Shown: positions 1-7,659 of the stretch, in pieces
Layout of the letters: every line of letters starts with the position of its first letter
How positions within the stretch are numbered: position 1 is the stretch's first letter
Assembly: GCF_000719975.1 (NCBI RefSeq)
Contig: NZ_JOIJ01000005.1
Location: 248,001 to 312,000 of the forward strand
Source of the DNA: Prauserella rugosa
Lineage (GTDB): Bacteria; Actinomycetota; Actinomycetes; Mycobacteriales; Pseudonocardiaceae
Direction: 5' to 3'
DNA: 64,000 nucleotides
Program-made: the position numbers and the translations under genes
The notes under the pieces: model-generated
Database searches by the model: none
Told to the model about the DNA's origin: nothing
What the model saw: only the letters and a program-made list of their open reading frames with translations

Positions 1-29
1 GCCCGAACTTCTGCGACTACGACGGTTGA
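1..29 (+). CDS. 3' end of a gene cut by the window edge
   Basis: A reading frame open from the first base ends in TGA after the residues PNFCDYDG. The codons have the G/C-rich third positions of real genes here. Only the last eight or so residues are visible, so the product cannot be named and the call is tentative. Confidence 0.3.
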
Positions 30-110
30 GTGACCCCCAGAAGGCTGGTTGCGAGACATCACCGCTGGCAGCGGGCATAGTGGAGGCCCGGCGAGGGGTG
101 GAGGTGGTAC

Positions 111-1568
111 GTGGTGAGCGTCGAGCGTGAGCTGAGCGGTCCGCTCAGTGCCGAGCTCGCCAAGGCCGTGCGGGCAGGCCAGCTACCCGTGAGTGCGTGG
201 ACGGCCGTCGCGGAGGTACTCGAGAGTCTTGACCCGAGCGTGCCGGTCGGCGACGTGGTCGCGTCGTTGGCCGACATACTGCCCGGGGACCTGGGTGAGG
301 ACTTCCCCGACGCGGACGAGGCGACCCGCGGGCGGCGCCCGCGGTATCACGGCGGCGCCGACCTCGAGGACGAACTGCCCTGGCAACGAGCCGTGCGGTC
401 GCGAGCCAGTCCGTGGCACGCCGACATCGATCGCACGGCCTTCCTCGACGAGATCAGCAGAGCGTCCGCGACCTCACTGAACAGCGCGGAGATGCTCGCG
501 CAGATCTGCGCCCTGGTGCACTCGCACCGGCTCGCCGACCGCACGACCGTCTGGCGTGCCACCGACGACGGGCTGCGCCGCACCTCTCCGCCGCGCGAGG
601 ACGGCGAGGCGGACCGGCCCGACGTCACGGCCCAGCAGGCACTCATCACCCGGCGGTCGGTGCGCACCGGAGGACACCGGCTCAGCGTGCCGTTGCTCGC
701 GGGCAGGCTCGTGCTCGGCGTACTCGACCTCTCGCGGGAGCGGCGCGAGTTCACCGCCGACGACATCTCGCTGGCCCACGCCGTCGCAGGGCGCACCGCG
801 CTCGGGCTGCGCAACGCCTACGAGTACGAACGCGAACACGAGCTCGCGCAGCGACTGCAGTACGCGATGCTGCCCACGCTGGCCACGCTCGACGAGGTCG
901 ACATCGCGGCCCGGTACCGCTCGTCCACCCGCGGCGTGCACATCGGCGGGGACTGGTACGACGCGTTCGCGCGGTCGGACGGCACCGTGGTCCTGACGGT
1001 CGGCGACGTCACCGGGCACGGTCTCGACGCGGCGATCGTCATGGGACAGCTGCAGAACGCGTTGCGCGCCTACGCACTGGAGGGGCACGGCCCGTCCTCG
1101 TCGCTCCGTCTCGTGCACGAGCTGCTGAGGGAAGGGCGCGGCTCGCTGTACGCCACGGCCGTCGTCGTCGAGATCCAGCTCCGCACGGGTGCCATCCGAT
1201 GGGCGAGTGCGGGGCATCCTCCGCCGTTGGTGCAGGACCCCTCCGGCGAGGTCACGTATCTCGACGCCGACCACGGGCCGATGCTCGGCGTGGATCCGCG
1301 GTGCCGGATCCCCGAACACCAGCGGTCACTGGTCGCCGGCTCGTCGGTCGCGCTGTACACCGACGGCCTGATCGAACGGCGCACCAGCGACATCGACGCG
1401 GGCATGGCGCGGCTGGCGACGGTGTTCGAGCGCTGCGGCGCTGGCAAACCCGCCGAGCGCACCGAGAACGTGCTCCACCAGATGCTCGGCGCCACCGACC
1501 ACGACGATGACGTCTGCCTGTTGTTGTGCCGGTGGAGCGGTCCGGCCGACCAGCGCCGAGCCGGTTAG
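111..1568 (+). CDS. GAF/SpoIIE-type PP2C serine phosphatase
   Basis: Predicted 485-residue cytoplasmic phosphatase of the RsbU/SpoIIE (PPM) family, whose members dephosphorylate anti-sigma-factor antagonists. Residues about 1-75 form a helical lead-in, about 100-240 resemble a GAF sensor domain, and about 250-480 form the phosphatase domain. Its metal-binding blocks are visible: GGDWYDAF, GDVTGHGLDAA, SAGHPPP, LYTDGLIE and the terminal DDDVCLLL. The start is a GTG with a second GTG directly after it, preceded by the purine-rich GAGGGGTGGAGG. There is no membrane segment. No anti-sigma factor or antagonist gene lies next to it, so its partner is unknown. The family is clear; the signal sensed by the GAF domain is not. 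Confidence 0.88.
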   Translation: MVSVERELSGPLSAELAKAVRAGQLPVSAWTAVAEVLESLDPSVPVGDVVASLADILPGDLGEDFPDADEATRGRRPRYHGGADLEDELPWQRAVRSRASPWHADIDRTAFLDEISRASATSLNSAEMLAQICALVHSHRLADRTTVWRATDDGLRRTSPPREDGEADRPDVTAQQALITRRSVRTGGHRLSVPLLAGRLVLGVLDLSRERREFTADDISLAHAVAGRTALGLRNAYEYEREHELAQRLQYAMLPTLATLDEVDIAARYRSSTRGVHIGGDWYDAFARSDGTVVLTVGDVTGHGLDAAIVMGQLQNALRAYALEGHGPSSSLRLVHELLREGRGSLYATAVVVEIQLRTGAIRWASAGHPPPLVQDPSGEVTYLDADHGPMLGVDPRCRIPEHQRSLVAGSSVALYTDGLIERRTSDIDAGMARLATVFERCGAGKPAERTENVLHQMLGATDHDDDVCLLLCRWSGPADQRRAG

Positions 1569-1622
1569 ATGAGCGGGCCGCGACGTGGTTCGCGGTCGGA
1601 CTGCGTCACACGGGCTAGGTTT

Positions 1623-1641
1623 TTAGCTTAGGCTTGCCTAT
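1623..1641 (+). promoter_or_regulatory. IdeR/DtxR iron box overlapping a -10 element
   Basis: TTAGCTTAGGCTTGCCTAT agrees with the DtxR/IdeR consensus TTAGGTTAGSCTAACCTAA at about 15 of 19 positions. It overlaps the start of a -10 box, TATTTT (1639-1644), which lies 7 bp before the ATG of the iron-siderophore binding lipoprotein. Iron-loaded IdeR bound here would block the promoter, so the gene should be expressed under iron starvation. Confidence 0.8.
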
Positions 1642-1651
1642 TTTGGTGGCC

Positions 1652-2656
1652 ATGTCTTCAACGATGTCCCGCCGGAGCCTGCTCAGCGGTGCCGCTGCGC
1701 TCGCCGCGACCGGCTTCCTGTCGGCCTGTGGCCCCAATACCTCCGACGACGAGAAGGGCGGCGGCGGAAAGTCCGGGTGGTCGTTCACCGACGACCGCGG
1801 CGAGAAGATCAGCCTCGATCGCACGCCCACCCGCATCGCAGGCCTCAACGACGCGATCGCCTCACTGTGGAACTACGGCATCGTCCCGGTCGCCTCGTTC
1901 GGCTACACCGGCCTCGACGCGGACGTGAACTTCAAGGGCAAGGACACCTCGAAGGTCACCGAGGTCGGCACGACGTACGGCGAGATCAACCTCGTGCGTC
2001 TGCAGGCCCAGAAGCCGGACCTGATCGTCACGCATGCCTACCCCGAGGACGAGTCGGGCGAGGTCGACCCGGACAAGCCGCTGTACGGGTTCAAGGACAT
2101 CAAGCAGCAGCAGGACGCCGCGAAGATCGCGCCCATCGTCGCCCTGTCCATGACCGGCTCGGCCGACAAGGTCGTGCAGCGCACCACGGAGTTCGCCACG
2201 TCGCTCGGGGTCGAGCGGGCGCTGCTCGACGAGAAGAAGGCCGACTACGACGCCGCGCGGGAACGCCTGAAGAAGGCCGCCTCGTCCGGGCTCACCGTGA
2301 TGGCCGTGGCCGCCTACGAGACCGACGGCGTGCACATCGCGAAGGCCGAGGACGATCCAGCTCTGCGCAGCTACACCGAGCTGGGCGTGAAGTACCCCGA
2401 CCCGGGCGGGGACCAGTACTACTGGCGGCAGGTGGCGTGGGAGAACATCACGTCGTTCCGCACCGACGTCGTCCTGTACTCGCTGCGGGCGATGAGCGGC
2501 GACGACATGCTCAAGCAGCCGACATTCGCGCAACTGCCCGCCGCGAAGGCGGGCCAGCTGTACCCGTGGGAGTTCAGCGCGATGGACTACGTCGCGCAGG
2601 CCGCCACCATCAACCGTCTCGCCGAGAACCTCGAGGGCGCGCGCAGGGTCGTGTGA
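1652..2656 (+). CDS. Tat-exported lipoprotein, ferric siderophore ABC transporter binding protein
   Basis: A 334-residue substrate-binding protein of the FepB/FhuD family that captures ferric siderophores at the outer face of the membrane. The N-terminus has a twin-arginine signal (SRRSLLSG) and a lipobox LSAC, so it is probably folded before export and then lipid-anchored. The mature part carries the usual periplasmic-binding block (RIAGLNDAIASLWNYG...PDLIVTHAYP). The ATG at 1652 is chosen because a TATTTT -10 box sits 7 bp upstream under an iron box, implying a leaderless transcript; an in-frame ATG at 1664 would still keep the RR motif. No permease or ATPase gene is adjacent, so this is an orphan binding protein that must share a transporter encoded elsewhere. 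Confidence 0.87.
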   Translation: MSSTMSRRSLLSGAAALAATGFLSACGPNTSDDEKGGGGKSGWSFTDDRGEKISLDRTPTRIAGLNDAIASLWNYGIVPVASFGYTGLDADVNFKGKDTSKVTEVGTTYGEINLVRLQAQKPDLIVTHAYPEDESGEVDPDKPLYGFKDIKQQQDAAKIAPIVALSMTGSADKVVQRTTEFATSLGVERALLDEKKADYDAARERLKKAASSGLTVMAVAAYETDGVHIAKAEDDPALRSYTELGVKYPDPGGDQYYWRQVAWENITSFRTDVVLYSLRAMSGDDMLKQPTFAQLPAAKAGQLYPWEFSAMDYVAQAATINRLAENLEGARRVV

Positions 2657-2685
2657 CGGCGCCCGAGCCCGGCGGCGTGAGTTCG

Positions 2686-2721
2686 CTTCGTGGACGGCCC
2701 GCCGGGGAGCCGTCCACGAAG
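2686..2721. terminator. Bidirectional terminator between convergent genes
   Basis: A perfect 13-bp stem, CTTCGTGGACGGC (2686-2698) paired with GCCGTCCACGAAG (2709-2721), with a 10-nt loop. It lies between the stop codons of the convergent siderophore-binding and coiled-coil genes. There is no clear T-run, as is common in actinomycetes. Confidence 0.75.
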
Positions 2722-2728
2722 CACACGG

Positions 2729-3994
2729 TCACTGCGAGGTGGTGTCCTTCGGCGAGGGCGAAGGAAGCGGGCCACCGGACTTACCCGTGTCGTCCGCACC
2801 CGAGCCCGACGTGGATGCGGCGTCGCCGCTGCCTCCGGTGGCCTTGCCGTCCTGGGCGGCAGGCCCGCCGGTCGCCGGCTTGACCGGCTGCACGGCCGGC
2901 CTCGTCGCCTCCGGGTCCGATGCCGCTGCCGAGCCGGTTGCCGCTGCCGAGCCGGATGCCGCCGAGTCGGATGCCGACGCCGAGCCGCCGGCCGGGGACG
3001 CCTCGGAGGCCTTGCCCGCGGATCCGTTCGTCTTGGCGGCCTGCGTGGCCCGCGCGGTCTTCGAGGCGTCGTACGAGCTCGTCAGCGATTCGGGCAGCTG
3101 GTCGAGTTCGGAGTCCTCGTCGTCGACGGGTTCGAGCGCCGACTCGCCCGCGTGCAGCGCCTCTTCGGCGGCCTTGAGCCGGGCCCGTGCATCGTTGCGG
3201 ATCTTGGTGAGCCGCTCGACCACGCTGGTCGCCTCGCTCGTGCGCCGCTCGGCATCGGCGGTGGCGTCGTCGACGAGCTTCTTCGCCTTGGCGGTGGCCT
3301 CGTCCACGAGCCGCTTCGCCTCGGCGGTCGCCTCGGCGATGCGCCGCTCGGCCGCGTTCTTGCTGGCTTCCTTCGTGTCGGCCACGTGCTTTTCCAGCGC
3401 GGCCTTCTCGGCGGCCATCTTCTGGTCGAACTCGCGCTCGATCGTGCGGCGCTTCTGCTCGGCCTCGGTGTCGAGCCGCTCCTGACGCTTCGCCGCCTCC
3501 GCCGTCATGCGTTCGACGTCGGCCTTCGTGGCCGCGAGGGCGTCGGTGTGCTCGCGCTGCAACGCCTCCGCGTGGTTGTCGAGGGTCTCGACCAGCTTCA
3601 TGTACCGCTCGTGGAGCTTCTTCGAGACCTCGCCGCTCTCGGCCCACGTCTTGGTGGCGGCCTCCTCGGCGCGGCTGACGATCTCCGCGGCGCGCGTGTT
3701 GGCCAGGTCGATCGAACGCTGCATGCGCTCGTCGAGGTCCTCGGGGCGCTCCGGCGGCTTCTTCAGCTCCTCGACCCGGTTCTGCAGGCGCGTCACCTCA
3801 CGGCGCGCGTTCTCCAGTTCGCGTGATGCCGTCGTGAGCCGGGCATGCGCGTTGTCGCGGTCGGCGACGATCCGCTGGATCTGAGCCTCGAGGTGTTCGA
3901 CGTACTGCAACACCTGAGTGCGATCGAATCCGTGCCACGCCTGGTTGAATTCCCGCCGCAGCGGCAGCAGCCGGTTGTCGTGCTCGGAAGCCAT
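2729..3994 (-). CDS. DivIVA-like long coiled-coil protein
   Basis: A 421-residue cytoplasmic protein. The N-terminus (MASEHDNRLLPLRREFNQ, then FDRTQVLQYVEHLEAQI) resembles the DivIVA/Wag31 lipid-binding head. Residues about 30-290 are a nearly unbroken coiled coil with alanine- and charge-rich repeats such as AEAKRLVDEATAKAKKLVDDATADAERR. From about 300 the tail is disordered and rich in S, A, G, D and P. Such proteins act as polar scaffolds or cytoskeletal filaments in actinomycetes (compare Wag31, Scy and FilP). The start ATG is the first before the conserved head. The gene is monocistronic, with convergent and divergent neighbours of unrelated function. Which scaffold subfamily it belongs to needs alignment. 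Confidence 0.75.
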   Translation of the reverse strand: MASEHDNRLLPLRREFNQAWHGFDRTQVLQYVEHLEAQIQRIVADRDNAHARLTTASRELENARREVTRLQNRVEELKKPPERPEDLDERMQRSIDLANTRAAEIVSRAEEAATKTWAESGEVSKKLHERYMKLVETLDNHAEALQREHTDALAATKADVERMTAEAAKRQERLDTEAEQKRRTIEREFDQKMAAEKAALEKHVADTKEASKNAAERRIAEATAEAKRLVDEATAKAKKLVDDATADAERRTSEATSVVERLTKIRNDARARLKAAEEALHAGESALEPVDDEDSELDQLPESLTSSYDASKTARATQAAKTNGSAGKASEASPAGGSASASDSAASGSAAATGSAAASDPEATRPAVQPVKPATGGPAAQDGKATGGSGDAASTSGSGADDTGKSGGPLPSPSPKDTTSQ

Positions 3995-4143
3995 ACCCAG
4001 ACCGTACCCGCGAGCGGCCCGTGTGTGGTGACAGGACCAGGAGTGAACCGGCCGACATCGATCACCGGCGGCTGCCGTCACGGTCCGACGTGGACGGACG
4101 CGGTCGACCCGCTGGGCAAAACGGGCACGTTCGATCGGCAGGC

Positions 4144-4857
4144 TCAGACCGGTTCGGCGACGACGACCCGGTTCTCCTCGTATCCCGTCGCCCCGCCTTC
4201 CCAACGTCCGCCGCAGGTCACGAGCACGGCGCGGTGCCGTCCGCTCTGCCCGAACAGTTCGCTCGAGCGCGCGGGCACCTCGTTCTTGTGCAGGGTCAAG
4301 ATCTGCGAGACCTCGTAGTGCCATTTCGTGCCGTCGGCGTCGGCCACGGAGACCCGATCGCCCACCCGCACGTGCCACAGCTCGGCGAACGGGCCCTCGC
4401 TGCCCTGCCAGTTCACGTGCCCCGCGAACACGCTCGCCCCGCTGGGCGCGTCGAGCCCCGCACCCCACCAGGTTGCCTCGTTGAGGTTCTCCGGCACCGG
4501 CAGGACGGCGTTCGGCTCGAGTTCCTTCCGCACGAGTGTGGCCGAGCCGCCGTCGGGCAGCCGGATCGTGCCGGGCTGCTGGCCGCTGGGTGCGGTCCGG
4601 ACACGCTTCTGCCGTGGTTGTTCGGCGGGCTCGCTCCGCGGCGCACGCTCGGTCGTCGCGGGGCCCGGCGACGGTTCGCTCGGCCGGTCTGCTTGAGGCT
4701 GCTGGGTGACCTGCCGAGCCTGTTCGGTGGGCTCGGCACTGCCGGCGACGGCGTCGGTGGGCGGCATCAGCACCGCCGCACCCACCAACGCCTGCGCCGC
4801 CAGCACCGTGGCCGCACCGAACAGGTAGGCCTTCAACCGGACGCGCCTGTCGCTCAT
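4144..4857 (-). CDS. Class E/F-type sortase
   Basis: A 237-residue transpeptidase with one N-terminal membrane anchor (about residues 9-30), a proline/glutamine-rich stalk, and a C-terminal sortase beta-barrel. The catalytic triad is visible: H147 in FAGHVNW, C215 in LVTCGG and R230 in ENRVVV. It would cut a sorting motif in a surface protein and attach the protein to peptidoglycan. Its ATG begins one base after the TGA of the surface-protein gene (TGACATG), so the two are translationally coupled. That makes the upstream protein the obvious substrate, although its C-terminus lacks a plain LPXTG. Confidence 0.87.
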   Translation of the reverse strand: MSDRRVRLKAYLFGAATVLAAQALVGAAVLMPPTDAVAGSAEPTEQARQVTQQPQADRPSEPSPGPATTERAPRSEPAEQPRQKRVRTAPSGQQPGTIRLPDGGSATLVRKELEPNAVLPVPENLNEATWWGAGLDAPSGASVFAGHVNWQGSEGPFAELWHVRVGDRVSVADADGTKWHYEVSQILTLHKNEVPARSSELFGQSGRHRAVLVTCGGRWEGGATGYEENRVVVAEPV

Positions 4858-4858
4858 G

Positions 4859-6370
4859 TCAGCGCTCGGACTGACGGCGGTGCACGAGCACGCCCGCGGC
4901 CACGGCGACCAGCACGGCGAGCCCGCCCAGCCCGGCGAGCGCACCGACCGGTGTCGACGTGGTCGTCGCACTCTGGGCCACCGGCGGTCCCTGCTCACCT
5001 GCGGGGATCACCTTCGGCACCTCGTCGGGCTTGTTGTCGATCGTCAACGTCAGCGTCTCGCCGGGGCTGACCTCGCCGCACGCCGACGGCGGGTTGTCGG
5101 GATCGAACGCGTCCACGTAGCCGTTCGGCGGGCTGACCTCGACGACGCAGATCTTCTGCGGCGCCTGCAGGTCGTCGATCTTCGCCACGCCCGCCTCGCC
5201 CTCGGTGGTCACCACAGCGGGCTTGCCGTCCTGGCCCTTCAGCGGTTCGCCGTCGTCACCGACCGCGGGTGCCTTCTCGTCCTCGCCGGTGATGCGCAGC
5301 GGCACCCCGGCGATGCCCTTGCCGGACTCGGCGTCGACCTTCGTGACCTTCACCGATCCCGGGGCGTTCTTCGCGGTGCCGCTCGCGCTCGCGGTGAGCT
5401 CCTGCTCGCCTCCGGTGGAGACGACACGCTGGGTGTCGGCGGTGACGGGGTCCTGCACGTACGGCCGCGGCGCCGGGGCCGACAGCGACGCCGTCACCGA
5501 CGGCTCCTCGGCGGTCGGCGTGACGGCGAAGGTCGCGGTCCCGTCCTCACCGGTCGTCACCGACGCGCGCTCGTCGCCGACCTCGGCGCCCTCGGCCGAC
5601 AGCGAGATCGGGACGTTCGGCACGCCCTTGCCCGCCGCGTTCGTGACCGACACCGTCCAGTCGCCCGCCTCGCCGATCGTCTGCTGCTCCTCCGGCGCGG
5701 TGACCTCGGCCGTCCACGGGCCGCGGTTGGCGTTCGCGTCGGTGCGCAGGCGTTCCACGGCATCCTTCGCACCCGCGGGCAGCTTGCCGAACTGCATGTC
5801 GACGTCGTAGCCGATCTGGTCGAACGGCAGGTCGCGGTCGAGGTCGGCCGGCGTGCGCGGCGCGGCGGTCCACGAGTGCAGCAGGTGTGCGAGCGCGGCG
5901 GCCTCGTCGGCGTCCTGGGTGTCGCCGTAACGCAGCAGCAGGTACGAGATGTTGGCTGCGGTGTCCTCGGGGATCTTGCCGCCCCACTTGGTCAGCAGTT
6001 CGTCACCGGGCCGGTACTGCTCGCCGGAGTCGGGCGCCTTCAGCGCGAACGACACGCAGAACACCTGCTTGCCGCCGACGAGGTAGGAGCCGACCCAGTC
6101 GTGGTCGCGGTCCTGCCCGCCGTACGGCTGGCCCGGGGTGGTGCGGTGGCCGGTGCCTTCCTGCACCTCGGCCGAGGCCGCCGGGGTGACGACGACCAGC
6201 GACAACGCGGCCAGAACGACGGCCAGGCACAGGCGCAGCGCGACCGTGCCCGCCGATGCGGGCCGAGTGCGGGTGTCTGTGTTGCCTGTCGTGTCTGCGG
6301 TGACGGCGGCGCGCGTCGGCGACGAGGACGACGCGCGCGGGTTCGGAGCAGCGCTCGGGGTAGGCGCCAC
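4859..6370 (-). CDS. Secreted surface protein: thioester-like domain, Ig-like domain and Cna-B domain
   Basis: A 503-residue exported protein. After a signal peptide (about residues 25-55) comes a region resembling a TQXA/thioester domain: the Cys is present in FCVSFAL, but where the family has a TQxAIW-like motif this protein reads LAHLLHSW, so the internal thioester may be lost. An Ig-like segment follows (WTVSVTNAAGKGVPNVPISL), then a SpaA/Cna-B domain with likely isopeptide residues (KVTKVDAESGKGIAGVPL and CVVEVSPPNGY). The C-terminus is a membrane helix and HRRQSER. No LPXTG or LAXTG precedes the helix. The GTG start follows AGGGGG by 6 nt. It is a probable substrate of the coupled sortase, or else membrane-anchored. 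Confidence 0.75.
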   Translation of the reverse strand: MAPTPSAAPNPRASSSSPTRAAVTADTTGNTDTRTRPASAGTVALRLCLAVVLAALSLVVVTPAASAEVQEGTGHRTTPGQPYGGQDRDHDWVGSYLVGGKQVFCVSFALKAPDSGEQYRPGDELLTKWGGKIPEDTAANISYLLLRYGDTQDADEAAALAHLLHSWTAAPRTPADLDRDLPFDQIGYDVDMQFGKLPAGAKDAVERLRTDANANRGPWTAEVTAPEEQQTIGEAGDWTVSVTNAAGKGVPNVPISLSAEGAEVGDERASVTTGEDGTATFAVTPTAEEPSVTASLSAPAPRPYVQDPVTADTQRVVSTGGEQELTASASGTAKNAPGSVKVTKVDAESGKGIAGVPLRITGEDEKAPAVGDDGEPLKGQDGKPAVVTTEGEAGVAKIDDLQAPQKICVVEVSPPNGYVDAFDPDNPPSACGEVSPGETLTLTIDNKPDEVPKVIPAGEQGPPVAQSATTTSTPVGALAGLGGLAVLVAVAAGVLVHRRQSER

Positions 6371-6698
6371 GGGAGTCCCCCTATGGTCTCGAACCCGCGA
6401 GAGTCGGGGTGTGCCGCGCCCCCAGAGGCGATCGCATGTCCACATGTCGGTGCCGACACCGCGACTCGCACGCGTTCGGTAATGGATCGGATACGGCTCG
6501 TGATCCTCGCGTGCGCGCCCGTGACCGGCAATCGGCCACTTGAGTGGACATCGGTTGCGACCCGCGATGAAATGTGCGTGGACCCAGCCACCCGTCACGG
6601 GGATACGTCGGTAAAGTCGACTTTACCGACCTACGGGAACCGGCCGGCGCGTGCGGTCGTTACACCCATTGCAAGGCCAGTAGATCCAGGAGGATCAG
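6371..6698. other. Divergent promoter region with one palindrome
   Basis: This 328-bp spacer separates the surface-protein/sortase operon from the Bax-inhibitor gene. Apart from the palindrome at 6607-6630 and the AGGAGG ribosome binding site at 6688-6693, no coding frame or RNA gene is visible. Confidence 0.6.
6607..6630. promoter_or_regulatory. 24-bp perfect palindrome, candidate operator
   Basis: The arms GTCGGTAAAGTC and GACTTTACCGAC meet without a spacer, giving a perfect 24-bp palindrome 69 bp before the GTG of the Bax-inhibitor gene. Its A/T-rich core stands out from the surroundings. A loopless palindrome of this length suits a dimeric repressor site better than an RNA hairpin. No regulator gene is adjacent. 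Confidence 0.55.
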
Positions 6699-7517
6699 GT
6701 GCGAACCTCAAGTAACCCCGCCTTCCGCAACCTGCCGCAGGGTGCGGCGGCGCAGGCGCCGTATGCGGGCTTCGAACAGCCCCAGGGCGGCGTCCCCGGC
6801 TACGGGACTCCCCAGGCTCCCTCGGGCGCGGCCGACCGTCCGATGACCGTCGACGACGTGGTGATGAAGACCGGCGCCAGCCTCGGTGTGACGCTGCTCG
6901 TCGGCATCATCACCGCGATCTGGGCCCAGTCGCAGATCGCGGCCGACTCGATGGGCGCGGTCACCGGCGCCATGATCGGCGGCATGCTGGTCGGGCTGGT
7001 TCTCTCGCTCGTCATCATCTTCAAGCAGATGACCAGCGCCCCGATGACGCTCGCCTACTCGGCGGCCGAGGGTGTGTTCCTCGGTGCGATCACCGGCGTG
7101 TTCGAGATGATCTACCCGGGTATCGCGATGCAGGCCGTGCTGGGCACTGCCGCGGTGTTCGTGGTGATGCTGGTCGTCTACAAGACCGGGGCCGTGAAGG
7201 TCACGCCGAAGTTCCAGAAGTGGATGATCGGCGCCATCGGCGGCGTCGCCATCCTGATGCTGCTGAACCTGGTGATGTCGCTGTTCGGCGTCAACATCGG
7301 CCTGCGCGACGGCAGCACGCTCGCGATCATCTTCAGCATCGTCTGCATCGGTATCGCCGCGTTCAGCTTCCTGCTGGACTTCGACATGGCCGACCAGGCC
7401 ATCCGCCAGGGTGTTCCCGCCAAGTTCGCGTGGTACGTGGCCTTCGGCCTCATGACCACGCTGGTCTGGCTGTACCTGGAGATCCTGCGCCTGCTGTCGT
7501 ACCTGCAGAGCGAGTAG
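6699..7517 (+). CDS. Bax inhibitor-1/YccA family membrane protein
   Basis: A 272-residue integral membrane protein. Residues 1-50 are a disordered, G/P/Q-rich cytoplasmic tail; the rest holds about seven helices (for example SLGVTLLVGIITAIWAQ, FVVMLVVYKTGAV and LVWLYLEILRLLSYLQ). The YccA/BI-1 family is linked to pH-dependent calcium leak and protease control, but its role in actinomycetes is not settled. The GTG start is fixed by AGGAGG five bases upstream. The gene is single, between a divergent promoter and a strong terminator. Confidence 0.88.
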   Translation: MRTSSNPAFRNLPQGAAAQAPYAGFEQPQGGVPGYGTPQAPSGAADRPMTVDDVVMKTGASLGVTLLVGIITAIWAQSQIAADSMGAVTGAMIGGMLVGLVLSLVIIFKQMTSAPMTLAYSAAEGVFLGAITGVFEMIYPGIAMQAVLGTAAVFVVMLVVYKTGAVKVTPKFQKWMIGAIGGVAILMLLNLVMSLFGVNIGLRDGSTLAIIFSIVCIGIAAFSFLLDFDMADQAIRQGVPAKFAWYVAFGLMTTLVWLYLEILRLLSYLQSE

Positions 7518-7539
7518 GCACTCTCCCGCGTCCTCCTGC

Positions 7540-7577
7540 GAAAGCCGCTCGGCCCGTGACGGCCGGGCGGCTTTCGT
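7540..7577 (+). terminator. Rho-independent-type terminator
   Basis: CGAAAGCCGC...GCGGCTTTCG, extended by TCGGCC/GGCCGG around a 6-nt loop, forms a long GC-rich stem 22 bp after the Bax-inhibitor stop codon. It can also serve the convergent NlpC/P60 operon. Confidence 0.8.
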
Positions 7578-7659
7578 ATGCGCGCCTCGCGTGGGGCGGA
7601 CGCACGGGCGGCGGTCGTCGGCACGTCGCCCGGACGGACACCGACGACCGCCGCGCGCG

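Noticed and set aside
2690..3826. 378-codon plus-strand frame opposite the coiled-coil gene
   Set aside because: Arg/Gly/Leu/Val-rich translation without domain signals; mirror of the high-GC coiled-coil gene on the other strand.
4856..6715. 619-codon plus-strand frame opposite the surface-protein gene
   Set aside because: No domain, no ribosome site; composition is the mirror of the opposite gene.
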